Assembly (NCBI GenBank): GCA_030068075.1 | Contig: CM057823.1 | Span: 13,426,485 to 13,490,484, forward strand | DNA length: 64,000 nt | Reading direction: 5' to 3' | From: Paguma larvata | Taxonomy: Eukaryota; Chordata; Mammalia; Carnivora; Viverridae | Notes under the pieces: generated by a model | The model's database searches: none | What the model saw: the letters and a program-made list of their open reading frames with translations, nothing else | What the model was told of the DNA's origin: nothing | Shown here: positions 34,141 through 44,970 of the stretch, piece by piece | How the letters are laid out: every line of letters begins with the position of its first letter | Numbering within the stretch: position 1 is the stretch's first letter | Made by a program: the position numbers and the translations under genes

Positions 34141-34867
34141 ACATGTAGAAACTTGTACACCACGTTATGAAAGCACAGAGTATGGGCCCTAACCAGTCTG
34201 GACAGGGAGTCTTCTAAACTTTGAAGACAACCCATGCCCTCCCTCCTCCTCCTAGGTCATTCCTTTCCTCCTATGCTCTGGCTTAAGACGTGTCTGCATT
34301 CCCTCATTCTCTTCTGAACCCAGTCGTGTTGATCTGAATCCCCTTGACAGGATGAAATGAGAGATGAATGTAACAAGAATCAGAATCAGCTTTGATTCTG
34401 TCATCAAAATATTAGCTGTAATTTACGCACAGATGAGATGAGCTGGCCTTTTCTGTGTTTATCGACGTCAGCAGGTCTTCATATTTCTTCTACCCCAGTA
34501 TCTGAGGGGTACGATACTCTGTCATCAAGAACACCGTCCTATTTCTCAAAGCATAGGTGTATAGGGGGGTGAGGAGCAGGACTACTTAAATATTAGAGTG
34601 CGGGATATATGTGAGTTGAAGGCCCACCATCTTCCTTTCTGACCTCCACTAATAATTCTGGTTAGCCACTTAGAGTTGCTAATTCAAAGTACATCAATGA
34701 TTATGTTGAATATACAACAGTACATGACCACTTCACTCCAGTGTGGCCTCCATCTACTGATCATTTGGAGAATAATTTTGTATGTGTGTACGTATGTTCA
34801 CCAGGTAATTAATTCCTCGTCTTGGCTATAAGGTTATCATGAGATAACTCATTGAGTGCCTTGTTAA
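34141..34867. other. Unique sequence
   Basis: No element recognised. Confidence 0.4.
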
Positions 34868-34922
34868 GACACACACACGCACACACACACGTGTGCACAC
34901 ATGCACACTCATACACACACAT
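34868..34922. repeat. (CA)n microsatellite, interrupted
   Basis: ACACACACACGCACACACAC followed by GTGTGCACACATGCACACTC and ACACACACAC. Interruptions suggest low present mutability. Confidence 0.9.
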
Positions 34923-35819
34923 GCTCCCTCCCTTTCCACAGTTCTTTCACATGGAATTCAGAATTCAGTAGTGATAACTGCTTTTGAAATTTAGCACTTA
35001 AAATACCCACAAGATTTACAAATTTGGAAAGAGACATGAGCCCTTCTATTAACTCCATATCCCAGCACTGCACCCAGCTCTTTCCACAGCCAAAACAGCA
35101 TGTGTAGGTAATTATATAACTTCAACATAATATAATAGATTTTCATATTAGAGTTATTTTGCCTGACATACACATTTCCTTGAGACTTTTTTCTGGCTTG
35201 GTTTATTACTTCTATTTCTTTTAGTCAATTATATGGTAGCCTTTTTCATTTCCTCTGAAAAGTCAATAAAAATGTAATTACAAAAAAGTTCTGGGAGAAA
35301 AGGCTATCATCCATTTCATTGTCTGGGTTGCTTAAGAAATGTTTATTTGTGGACCGGGAATTTCTTATTTGCATCGGCTGTGCCTTTGTGTAAATATCCA
35401 CCGTAAAGCAAAAATCCCTTTCCTGAGCTGGTGAGCCTCGGAGGCCTTTGAAATGAAGGCTGCGTGGCAGATGTTGGACAGGTGGCCAAGGTGCCTGAAT
35501 TAACCCTTTCAGACAATGGGTTTGCTCTCTGCTGCCCACAGAGCAGACAGCAGTATTTATCAGATGCCCACATGAAAAACAGATAAGGGTCCTATATTAT
35601 AAAGATATGCCACATATTTTTTTTGAAAAGGAAAATGAAAACCCAAGAAGGAGGCTTGTTAACCAGATAAATCTTTCTTTATTATCCACAATATTTGAAA
35701 TAACATCATGGGTCTGAATGCTTCAGGAATTATAGTACTGTGGATGATGTGTTCAATTAAAAAATACCCTCGAGGAATTTAAAATCTGGTTAAGAAAATC
35801 AATATATTAGAAAAAAAGT
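34923..35819. other. Unique sequence; part may be constrained noncoding DNA
   Basis: The stretch 35330-35575 has an octamer-like ATTTGCAT at 35369 on and balanced composition without repeats, as seen in some conserved noncoding elements. Sequence alone does not settle this. Confidence 0.3.
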
Positions 35820-37260
35820 TTTCTGTTTATAAAGATGACATATGTTTATTGTGGGAAACTTGGATAATATGTAAAAATATAAGGAAGAAAATTTAAATCA
35901 CCCATATGCTACCTCCCAGAGATAATCACCATTAACATTCGGTATAGTTTCTTTTTTTTTAATGTGTTAGTGTTTAAATTTCTTTTACAAAGTCAGGATC
36001 ATATTATACACATTTAAATTGTGCCTTTTAATCTACTCTGCTGATAACATTTCCCAAAGTCATGAAATATTATTTAAAATTATCTGATGAATGTGAGGTA
36101 TTCCATCATTCAGATACACAATAATTAATTTAACAAATCCTTTTTGGGGCATTATGTGGATGGAAACCATTGGCTATTACAAATAATATTCAGTGTATAT
36201 GTCTCTGTGCATACATTTTGTGGTACATCTCTAAAAGTTTACCTAGGAGAATTTCCTAGATGTAGGCTAAATGGATGGAAAAATAGAAATATATTAAAGA
36301 ATCAAAAAAAAATTACACATGCGGGGTTTGAACCAGTATGTTTCTTTCTCTTCAAAAAAGCTGTTGAAATTCACACACCCACCAGCCATGAGTGAAGGCA
36401 CCTGTTTGCTTTCTCTCTAACCAATCCTGGGTGTTATTGTTTTAAAAATGCTTACCAATTTGGTGGTTTAAAAGTATCTTGTTTTAATTTTTATTTCTTT
36501 GCTTAGTAGAGAGGTTGAACATGGTTTCTTATTAATTGGTCATTTCTGTTTCTTCTTTTGTAAATTGTGTTTTCGTGTCTTTACTTTCTTGTTCTCATAG
36601 GGTGTTCATAGTTTTATTACTGATTTTAAAAGTCCGTATGTACCAATACTATTATTCCTTTATGTGTTATGTAGGTTGAAGATATTTCATCTGGTTTTCC
36701 TATTTCTTTTAAAAGCTTTTGTTTTAAGCTTATAGAAATTTTCCATTTTTATGTCATCACTGCTATCGATTCTTTTCCTTTGGGATTCCTTCTCCTCTTT
36801 TGTGTTATTAATGCCTTTGCCACTTCAAGATTGATGGAATTTTCATTTATCTTGTTATGTTGTTGTTTTTCATTCCCTCTTAAATATCTAACTCTTTAGT
36901 TTATTTGGAATGTATTCTATGCATTCATACAAAGAGTAAAGTCTGGTTTTATCTTCATTTCAAATGATTCACCCAGTTTGTCATCACAAGCCTTAATTTT
37001 TTTTCACCTGGCTAGATTGAAATTATCTCTTAATCACAAATTAAATTCAGGCGTATAGTTGGGCCTATATTTTTTTTTTTTTTTTTTTCTTTTCTGTTCC
37101 ACTGATCTACCAGTCTACTAAAATCATTCTGCTTTATTTTTTGGTAGCCAAATCTTGGGCTTCAGAATTTTCTTGTTTGATCTACCACATAATCTTCTAA
37201 ATAAACTTTAAATTGTTTTGTTAAAATATTAACTTTGTAATTTGATTAAAATGTCATCAT
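35820..37260 (-). mobile_element. Old LINE-1 (L1M-type), antisense, degraded
   Basis: Antisense LINE-1 landmarks in order: GTGGGAAACTTGGATAATAT, AGAGATAATCACCATTAACA, GAATTTCCTAGATGTAGGCT, CACCCACCAGCCATGAGTGA, TAGAGAGGTTGAACATGGTT, TTATTTGGAATGTATTCTAT and CTACCAGTCTACTAAAATCA. It is more diverged than the copy at 3456-4748, and no frame remains usable. Confidence 0.75.
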
Positions 37261-37331
37261 TGAGACATTAACTTTGAGAGTCTTTTGGATGAAATTGACA
37301 GACTGAACAGACACATCTATTTTCACCTTTT

Positions 37332-37521
37332 TTTTTTTTTTAATTTTATTTTAGAGAGAGAGAGTGTGTGAACTGGGGAGAGGGGCAGAAGGCAAGAGTC
37401 TTAAGCAGGCTTCATGCTCAGCATGGAGCCCAACGCGGGGCTCGATCCCATGACCCTGGGATCATGACCTGAGCTGAAATCAAGACTCAGACATTCAACT
37501 GACTGAGCCACCCAGCCACCC
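37332..37521 (-). mobile_element. CanSINE, older subfamily
   Basis: Minus-strand copy lacking the TGACAGCTCAGAGCC module: CTTAAGCAGGCTTCATGCTC then AGCATGGAGCCCAACGCGGG, CTCGATCCCATGACCCTGGG and the head ending GAGCCACCCAGCCACCCC. Duplicated target CTATTTTCAC at 37317-37326 and 37522-37531, T-rich after it. Confidence 0.92.
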
Positions 37522-37535
37522 CTATTTTCACTTTT

Positions 37536-38700
37536 GATGCCTCAATAAATGATGGCAGAGTAATTGTAAAGTTAGAGCCTAGAGCAATTCAGGTAATGGA
37601 AAGGGGAATCTAAGGACATGAAATTGTACTGAATTCCTGCAGGATGGGAAGCAGAAGGGAGCTACAGCCTGTACCGTGTGTCAAAGATGGAGCCAACATG
37701 ACCCAGAGAAACCCTGGACCAGGAAAGGGCAAATATGTCAGAGCAGAGTAAGAACTGGGGCTGAAAACAGAGGATTAGCTGAAGTTCACATGTGAAATAT
37801 GGATAGCTCCTGTGTCCTTTGCAAAACTCCACAGGGGGAAAAGCCCAAGGCCAGATACTTATTCCCCGGGGGCAATAGGAGCTTCTTTTCCCCACAGATT
37901 ATCTGGAGAAGGTAGTGTGGCTGTGTGGGTGCTAGCAGATTGTTTCTGAAATGTTCCGTTTCTCATGATGACTCTTTCCAAGTGTTATCATCTTGATGTC
38001 TGTTTTGAGGGCTATATTCTATTCTTAGTTGCAGAATCCTTTCTTTGTTGCAGAATCCTTTCCTTGGCTAAAATTGATTTTTATTTTTTCCCTTCAGAAG
38101 AAGGTAGGTAAATGCTCTCCATTTGTTTACTGTCAGACACTCCTTTCATTTCATACATATGAGAGATGGCTGATATAAATTTATAGTATTACCAGCTCTT
38201 ACTCTTTCTAGTAAGAGTTCCTGCTGTCTTCTCTCCCAGTAACTTCTTCAAGGCTCCTCTCTACTTGTGAGGGAAAGATGTGAGGAAGTCTTTCTTGGGT
38301 TTGGCTCTGTACCTACACTATGTCTGCTGGGTACGCCAACGACATTGTAGTCATATATAGCTTCTGGCATGTACACAGCATCTATTCCTAGGTCCATTCC
38401 CAATAAAAATCTCTTCCTATTTTTATATTCCTTTTTTCATTTCATTGGAGTATAGAAAGCAGACTGGCAGACATCTGGGTTCATCCCTTCTTATCTGGCA
38501 CTGTGAGATCATTATTTTTTATTCATGCATATCTTCAAATTATGCCAGAATTTCCAAACAAGTGGGAAAGGTCACTGTGAACTGGGATGGATGGACGCAG
38601 CCCATCACAAGCTAACTAATATCTGACTGAGGACTTGCAGGACAGATGGGGTTCAAATGGGCAGAGCAGATTATGGAGGAGATTCTTGAGCCGGGCAAAA
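37536..38700. other. Unique sequence, no gene recognised
   Basis: Contains a short local duplication: GCAGAATCCTTTC(T/C)TTG occurs twice at about 38031-38061. No exon recognised. Confidence 0.4.
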
Positions 38701-38910
38701 GCATAGAAATACAAATACACCAGCTGGAGCCTGAGCACAACAAAGAGAAAGGTTTTGTTCATGAGACCACTCACAGAGGGCATTCATGGTAGATTAGTTT
38801 GGAAATGCAGGTAGGGACCAAAGATCATGGGTCCTGGACATCGAGGAAGGGGGATTGTTTTATGTTCTATAAATCACAGAGCAGAGATTTGACTTGTTGA
38901 AAGATGGGTT
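38701..38910 (-). mobile_element. Probable antisense LINE-2 fragment
   Basis: AGTTTGGAAATGCAGGTAGG, GACATCGAGGAAGGGGGATT and CAGAGCAGAGATTTGACTTG resemble the antisense LINE-2 'size, position and change' words, with weak alignment. Confidence 0.35.
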
Positions 38911-39132
38911 CCAGAAAGACTGTGAGCAGTCTGCAAAGGGAAGAACTTGTCTTACTGCTTATAGGGAGGGCCAGGTCAGGGCACCTACCGGAGCGCTGGC
39001 CCTGCACATTGTGGTGTTTGTAATCTATTTCCTAAATAAATGCATCAGCCAGTGCACAAACACAAAGAGCAAGACAGGAAAACACAGACCTTTTAAACCA
39101 AGAAGATGAAGGATTTAAGATGTGGTAGATAT

Positions 39133-39332
39133 GGGGTTCCTGGGTGGCCCAGTCAGTTAAGCGTCAGACACTTGATTTCAGCTCAGGTCATGATCTCAGG
39201 GTTCATGAGTTCAAGCCCCCCATCTGGCTCTGCACTGATGGTGTGGAGCCTGCTTGGGATTCTCTCTCCCTCTCTGTCTGTCCCGCCCCACTCTCACTGT
39301 CTCTGTCTCTCTCAAAATAAATAAAAACTTAA
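39133..39332 (+). mobile_element. Feliform SINE (CanSINE)
   Basis: Head GGGGTTCCTGGGTGGCCCAG, B-box-like GAGTTCAAGCCCC, a shortened core (CTGATGGTGTGGAGCCTGC), CT-rich tract and CAAAATAAATAAAAACTTAA tail. No clear target duplication was read. Confidence 0.9.
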
Positions 39333-40007
39333 TGAAGGAAGCTGTTAGGCCTGGATCTCAAGGATTCCACCACTGGTTTGGGGATGAAGGAGATGTTGCC
39401 TACAAAATAGCACGTGGCATGTTGCCCTAGTGTTCAGAGGCAGAAGAAGGGACAGAATGCAATCACAGATACCACCCTCTCTGCCCAGAGGAGAGTGGAG
39501 ACAGTGCAATGAAGGGACCTGTGGCTGCACCGAGGGAGGGGATCCAGTTGGACAAGAGTTCTACATCTCCCTGGACAGCTCTGACGCCACAATGCCTCAA
39601 GGAAGTGATGGAGCAAACTGGCCTCACTGATCAAGCATGCCCTCATTAGCCTGAGGCTTGGCTTGCGTTCAGGGTAAATAGAAACCCGAGAACCCGGTAC
39701 TGCTATTTCAGTTTGCCTTTATTGAGTTTATTAGGTCAGATGCAAAGGCTAAAATCACAAAGTAGAAGGAACAGTCACACCTCAAGGGGATAATTTTGGT
39801 GTTTTCCTGTACCTGAAGAGTGACTTTTAGTAGCAAGAATGTGCCCAAGTAATCTGAGTACTTTTTTTTTAAAAAACAAGGAAGTGTACTTGTGTTTTTC
39901 TTATCATATGCATAATTTATATTCACTGTGGAAAATATAGTAAAAGAAATTTATTGTTTTATTTATTATTTTCACCACCCTCAAATATCAGCCTATTGGT
40001 GTATTTC
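39333..40007. other. Unique sequence
   Basis: No element recognised. Short frames on both strands around 39345-39646 mirror each other. Confidence 0.4.
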
Positions 40008-40200
40008 ATTCTTTATAAATATGTATATATAAACATATAGATATTAAAAAACATAATTATATATTTATATATCCATATATTTAATATTTAAATTAAATAT
40101 TTAATTAAATTTTTTATAAATTTAAATATAATATATTCATATATTTATGATATATTATTTCTATATAGGATATATAAAATATATGAACACATAAGTATGT
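40008..40200. repeat. AT-rich low-complexity region
   Basis: Dense ATAT/TTTAAATATTTAAT words, for example TTTAATATTTAAATTAAATA at about 40080, with many small palindromes. No retroelement boundary found. Confidence 0.75.
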
Positions 40201-40629
40201 ATACACAGACACGTGAACACTATACAAAAAGGATTCCACTGCACATTCTGATTGGTCACCTAAACAGTAAAAATTCAAGGATGCTAAGAATATGATCTCT
40301 TTTTGGTAAAACCAATAAAATATATTTTTAAAAAGCACTTTTCTGCAAAGATAATAATAGCTGTATGCTAAAATACACCAGTTATTGAGGGTGAGAGAGA
40401 GAGGCGAGTGAAGGTAGGACTCTGTAAGGAAAGCAGTTTCCGGCGTCCTGCTCACTGACTGGCTGAGCCTGCAGAAAGCCGTGCAAGTGCCCTGTGTGTC
40501 CACAGCTGCCTGCTGGAAACCACTCCTCCTGAGACCTGAGAGAGAAGAAAGAGGTGATCAGAGTGGACTTAGTACAGGCACTGCAGGAATCAGCCATCAC
40601 AGCAGGGAGAGGGTAACAGACTTGTGATT
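40201..40629. other. Unique sequence
   Basis: Frames of 118 and 129 codons on the minus strand span here. The first includes translated SINE and the second is cysteine/tyrosine-rich AT-derived text. Neither is a recognised protein. Confidence 0.4.
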
Positions 40630-40642
40630 GCTTTAAAATATG

Positions 40643-40859
40643 TGTATATTTATAAAGTTTATTTATTTGAGAGAGAGAGAGTATGAGGGAGAGTGGGGGG
40701 AGAGGCAGAGAGAGAGAGGGAGAGAGGGAGAATCCCAAGCAGGCTCTACGCTGTCTGTGCAGAGCCCAACTTGGGGCTTGAATGCATGAACTGTGAGATG
40801 ATGACTTGAGCTGAAATCAAGAGCTGATGCTTAACTGACTGAGCCACCCAGGCGCCCCA
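40643..40859 (-). mobile_element. Feliform SINE (CanSINE)
   Basis: Minus-strand copy with a long GA-rich region (40671-40730), CAGGCTCTACGCTGTCTGTG core and a well-kept head end GAGCCACCCAGGCGCCCC. Target duplication GCTTTAAAATATG (40630-40642) against GCTTTAAAACATT (40860-40872). Confidence 0.93.
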
Positions 40860-40979
40860 GCTTTAAAACATTTAGAATACAAATGAGTCACTTGGGAAAG
40901 AACACATGAATTCGTGCCCATATTCACTCTACCATCTTGGGTTAGTTTTCCAGTAAATGACCTGTCCTTTGAGTACATT

Positions 40980-41570
40980 TTATTCATTCAGCAAACGGCA
41001 GATGCTGTTCTGGGTGTTTGCGCCACTGTAACAGAGCAGAAACATTTCCTACCCTTTCTGAGTTTACCTTCTTGTCAGGGAGGCAAAGAATAAATAAATA
41101 TTTGGTATGTCAGATGGTCAAGAGCATAATGGAAAATATTAAGTAGAGAAGGGGATTAGGGGTGCTGGTGGTGAAGGGTGAAGTCTTAAATACTGGGGAT
41201 CAGGAAAGGCCTCACTGAGAATGTGAATTTGAGCAAAGCCCCGAGTGGGGAAAGAATGAGTCATGAGACCACCTGGTAAGAGACATTACAGTGGTGGGAA
41301 GGGCGGGTGCAAAGGTCCTGAGGCAGGAGCGTGCCCAGAGCATTCGAGGGGCAGAAAGGCATTCTGGAACCAGAAAGAAGGGAAGAGAGGTGCAGGGGAT
41401 GAAATCAATGAGAAAACAGGGAAGGCAAACTGGGCAGGGTCTTGTCAGCTACTGAGTGATTTGGGAAAGCTCAGAAAGATTTTGGACAGGGGAGTCCAGG
41501 ATGTGACTCAGGGTGGCCCTGGGAGCTGTGTGAGAATTGGGGTGCTCTTAAGAAGCAGGGACCCAGTGGG
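40980..41570 (-). mobile_element. LINE-2, antisense
   Basis: Clear word series: AGATGCTGTTCTGGGTGTTT, CAAAGAATAAATAAATATTT, ATCAGGAAAGGCCTCACTGA, GTGAATTTGAGCAAAGCCCC, GTGCAAAGGTCCTGAGGCAG and a GAGCGTGCCCAGAGCATTCG block, then GGGTCTTGTCAGCTACTGAG. These are characteristic of antisense LINE-2. The plus-strand 104-codon frame at 41263-41577 lies in this repeat and is not a gene. Confidence 0.85.
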
Positions 41571-42734
41571 GAGGTGAGGGTTGGGAGTGGCAGCAGCGAT
41601 CACAGACAGGAGCCACTGAGGAAGCTGAATCTCCAGGGGTGAGTGTGGACCCACAGGGTCCAGTCTTTCCAGCCCACGTGGAAATTCTCCCTCACCTCCA
41701 GCTTTGGAGAACGGGGCTTGAGCTCTTTACAGCCATGTGCACAGCAGGTGCTCGGCAAGTCTTGTGGATGAACGGGGGACCGATAGGAGAACAAGAAGGA
41801 TCCTGGTGACAGAGGCTGCTGGTCAGAGCTGTGTTGGGCAAATGATGCAAGCAGCAGTTGGGTGTCATCACCCTAGGAGAGAAACCAGGAGTCGGGGCAG
41901 ACAGCAAACACAGGCACCAGGCGCCCTGTGCGGGAGGGAGGGCGGGCAGCCTGCAAAGGCTACATCTTTGTAAAGGGCAGAGTCCTGGTCTCCTCTGGGG
42001 TCTGAGCATCTCCTCTGGGGGCTGAGTGTCTCTTCTGATCATCTGCCCAACACGCATGTTTTGTTCTGTCATCTGTACCCCTGGGCACAGTCCCTTCGAT
42101 ACTCATTGTGGTTTACTTCTGTTAGTCCAGCTTCCGAAGGAAGAAGGAAAAGGCATGGTATAATTCATCGGTTGAGCTCTCAGTTTTTGCCCTAGCTACC
42201 AAGGTTACATTGGCAAAGATGCTTTTGCAGTTCTTTTCTATCGCTAAATATTGGCTTTCCCCTCCAATTCTTCCGCACTTTCCAAATATCCACGTAGTTA
42301 TGTGTTTGCTCTAAGGTTTGCTGAAATGTGAGCAGAAATGAGAAAGGAGAGGGGGCAAAGATCAGATAGGGTTCATTATGGTTGGAATATGTGTGGCTGT
42401 GATTCCATCCTACACTGACTGCAGATCCATCGTATAATCTGCGTCCCCTTTCTGTAAGATGGAAAAATGGTTATCTGTTCCTAATCTAACACAGAGAGGT
42501 CTCCTGAGTACCCAGACAACAGCCCCTGCCGTAGTGTTAGGAAAGTCTGTTTTCTACACGATTGGTTATTCATTTCTGGGGGCTTCTGGTCATCCAAGAA
42601 AGAAAGATGGACCTCCAAACACTTTCCCCACTTCAAGCAAATCGTGTACTTACTGGTGAGGCCCTGAGTTCCAAAACCACAGCTGACTGCTGCTCTGTGG
42701 GTGGTCACTATTTTCACATGTTCTTACATAGGTT
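41571..42734. other. Unique sequence, no gene recognised
   Basis: TGCACAGCAGGTGCTCGGCAAGTC at about 41738 is a LINE-2/MIR tail word on the plus strand. A 126-codon minus-strand frame (41692-42072) is proline/cysteine-rich without a known domain. Confidence 0.4.
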
Positions 42735-43128
42735 TGTCTTGGTTTCCTGAGGCTGCCACAACAAACTACTACAGGCTGAGTGACTTCAGCAACAGAACTT
42801 TATCTTCTCATGGTTCTGAAGCCTGGAAGCCTGGATCAAGGTTTTGGCAGGTTTGGTTTCTTCTGAGGCCTCTCCTTTGCTTGCAGACAACTGTCTTCTC
42901 CCTGTATCTTCACATTATTTTACCTCCGTGCTCGCACGCATATCCTGCGTCCAAATCTCCTCTTCTTATGAAGATACCAGTCATATTGGATGAGGGCCCG
43001 CCCCGAAGATCTCGTTTTAACTTGATTAAGTCTAAAGACCTTACGCCAAATAAGGTTACATTCTGAGGTCCTGGAGGTTATGCCTTGAACGGATACATTT
43101 GGGGAGAGACATCATTCAGCCCATAACA
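42735..43128 (-). mobile_element. Solitary MLT1-type LTR (ERVL-MaLR), antisense
   Basis: Runs TG...CA over 394 bp with the antisense MLT1 landmarks: GGCTGCCACAACAAACTACT, CAGAACTTTATCTTCTCATG, GGTTTGGTTTCTTCTGAGGC, TTCTTATGAAGATACCAGTC, ATTGGATGAGGGCCCGCCCC, AAGGTTACATTCTGAGGTCC and ATTCAGCCCATAACA. A five-base duplication AGGTT (42730-42734) / AGGTC (43129-43133) is plausible. A lone LTR carrying no viral genes. The 121-codon frame 42701-43066 is this LTR read through and is not a gene. Confidence 0.88.
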
Positions 43129-43779
43129 AGGTCAAATCATTCATTTGACAAGCATTTACTGAGCACTAATCTAAGGGTTAGGCAGTGAGCTCAGCTGGCC
43201 AGGGCACGATCAAGGTCATATTGTCATGTTAATGGTCAGGTGGTTTAGATTCCATGCATATCCCTGCCCAAGGGCAGATGACAGTATGGAAGCCATGGGG
43301 GTAGCGCTTCCTCCCTCCACTATTGTTGAAACACCCCCAAGCACATGCAGCCGGAGCATCACGAGATCATCTTCAGGAAGAATGACAAATATGCTTCAGT
43401 TAGAAGAATGGTGCTGGGTGCAGGGAGATAATTCAAACCTGTGGTGTCCAGAGACAAAGGCACACTCTGGGCCTGCTCCACTGGCCTTGGGCTCAGAATA
43501 GACTTGGGGGATATGGTTTACAGACCTTAAAGTGAAGGGCAATTTGAATATTTTGATGGTGTTAGTGATAACATGGTTGAGTCATGGCAATGACTCAGCC
43601 ACGGCCATCTGATCAGCAACTGTTGACCAAGGGATGTGGAATGGGGAGTGAGGGGCCATGTCTGATAGTGTGTGGGCTAAATGAGGGGGCACCCCAGACA
43701 GCAGTGGGTGATGAGTACACTAGCCTAGAAGTTAGAAGCAACTCAATACTGAAACAACACTGGCCACAGGCATGGGCTT
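43129..43779. other. Unique sequence with LINE-2-like trace
   Basis: TTGACAAGCATTTACTGAGC at about 43145 is the antisense LINE-2/MIR word 'TTTATTGAGCACC'. No exon recognised. Confidence 0.45.
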
Positions 43780-43940
43780 TATTTTTATATACCCTAAACT
43801 TTTCATATTTATTACTTGATTTTATCCTCCCAACAAACTTGTTGAGTGAACAGGGCAGGTACCATTAATCCTATAAGTTAAATTAGGCCGTGAGGCCCAG
43901 AGTGGTCAAATGAGTGGCTAAAGCCACACATCTAATTAAA
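43780..43940 (-). mobile_element. MIR SINE, antisense
   Basis: TGATTTTATCCTCCCAACAA, CAGGTACCATTAATCCTATA, GCCGTGAGGCCCAGAGTGGT and AGCCACACATCTAATTA follow antisense MIR order. Confidence 0.8.
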
Positions 43941-44394
43941 CAAAGAGCTGTTTCCTGATTCTCTCTTTGCTGAGCTCACTCCCCTTTCAGCAAAGAGACT
44001 AGCTGTGGAGTTTGTTAGCAGTGATTTTGTAAAGGAATTCATCTGTCCTTGTAGGTTTTTTGTGGGGAGATCATTTTTGCTGTGTCTAAATCTTGCCTAA
44101 CTGCCCATATTAGGTCAAGAGACATCCTATAGGGGTCAACCGAAGGTGTCTCTTATCCTTGAAGCTGACTTAATGCCTGATCTATGACAAATCAAAAAGA
44201 AGCCTAGCTCCCCCTTCCTTCCTTGATGCCCAAAGTGTAAAGACAACCTCCACTCTTTCCCCTGGGCCACACACACCCTTGGAGGTACTTAAACTCTCTT
44301 CAAGCTAAAGATACACTAGCCTGTCCCATCTAACTCCAATGCACACCCCTCCTTGAAACACCAGATAGGATGCAGGTATCCATCTCATCTGCTC
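43941..44394. other. Unique sequence
   Basis: No element recognised. Confidence 0.4.
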
Positions 44395-44565
44395 CGTAGC
44401 CCCCATCACTGTCATGGAACCAACAGACCTGACTGGTAATTGTCCATTGACCTTTCTGGGTTCCCTAATAGGATGTGTGCTTCTTCTGGCCAGGGGCTAG
44501 TCTCTCTTGATCACCAGGTCACCCCCAGCGGGATCACAGTGCTCAGGAATACTTGCTGAAGGGAT
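44395..44565 (+). mobile_element. LINE-2/MIR 3'-end type fragment
   Basis: AGGATGTGTGCTTCTTCTGG, CCAGGGGCTAGTCTCTCTTG and CACAGTGCTCAGGAATACTT, then GCTGAAGGGATGG match the sense LINE-2 3' end order (a diverged 'TGCTCAATAAA...GAATGAATG'). Confidence 0.55.
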
Positions 44566-44781
44566 GGAAAGAGGAAACAAAAGAGTTAATGAGAGTTTTC
44601 AAGACTTTTAATCCTGCCTGTCCAAAGTTCTACTCAGAGATTGTTACAAGGAAGTGGGGGTTGGGAGTGGAACTGATCACTCTTTGGTCTCTGGTGGCTC
44701 TGCTGTGACTACAGTGCCCAAGGAAGCTGGACCAGAAGGGTGAGTGGTGACGGGTGAACAAGGACCCCAGTGATCACTTAC

Positions 44782-44970
44782 CTGGAAGAAAGTGATGGAG
44801 GGGAATGGAGACAAGAGGGATCGTTTCCCTGACCTCGGACGGTAAGTGATGGAGAGAATGAAATGGAGCTCCAGTGAAAGTGTGGTAATAGCCATTGATC
44901 ATGATGCAGGCTAAGAGGGTTGGGTCAGGTCTGCCATGGCTCATCTTGGCAGCTGCGCACGGATGTGACC
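44782..44970 (-). other. Open frame ending in a consensus splice donor (possible cryptic exon)
   Basis: On the minus strand an open frame runs to CTTCCAG at 44782 and is followed at once by GTAAGT (44781-44776), an ideal 5' splice site. A possible acceptor, CTGCGCAG, ends near 44970. The frame includes MSHGRPDPTLLACIMINGYY, which I do not recognise. No neighbouring exon was found. A noncoding transcript or chance match are the main alternatives. Confidence 0.2.

Noticed and set aside
34868..34922. CRISPR-like regular repeat
   Set aside because: It is an interrupted CA microsatellite; no direct repeats with unique spacers exist in the window, and the DNA is mammalian.
41263..41577. 104-codon plus-strand frame, basic and glycine-rich
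   Set aside because: It is antisense LINE-2 read through; the same words recur in LINE-2 copies in many mammals.
42701..43066. 121-codon plus-strand frame
   Set aside because: It lies within the antisense MLT1-type LTR.
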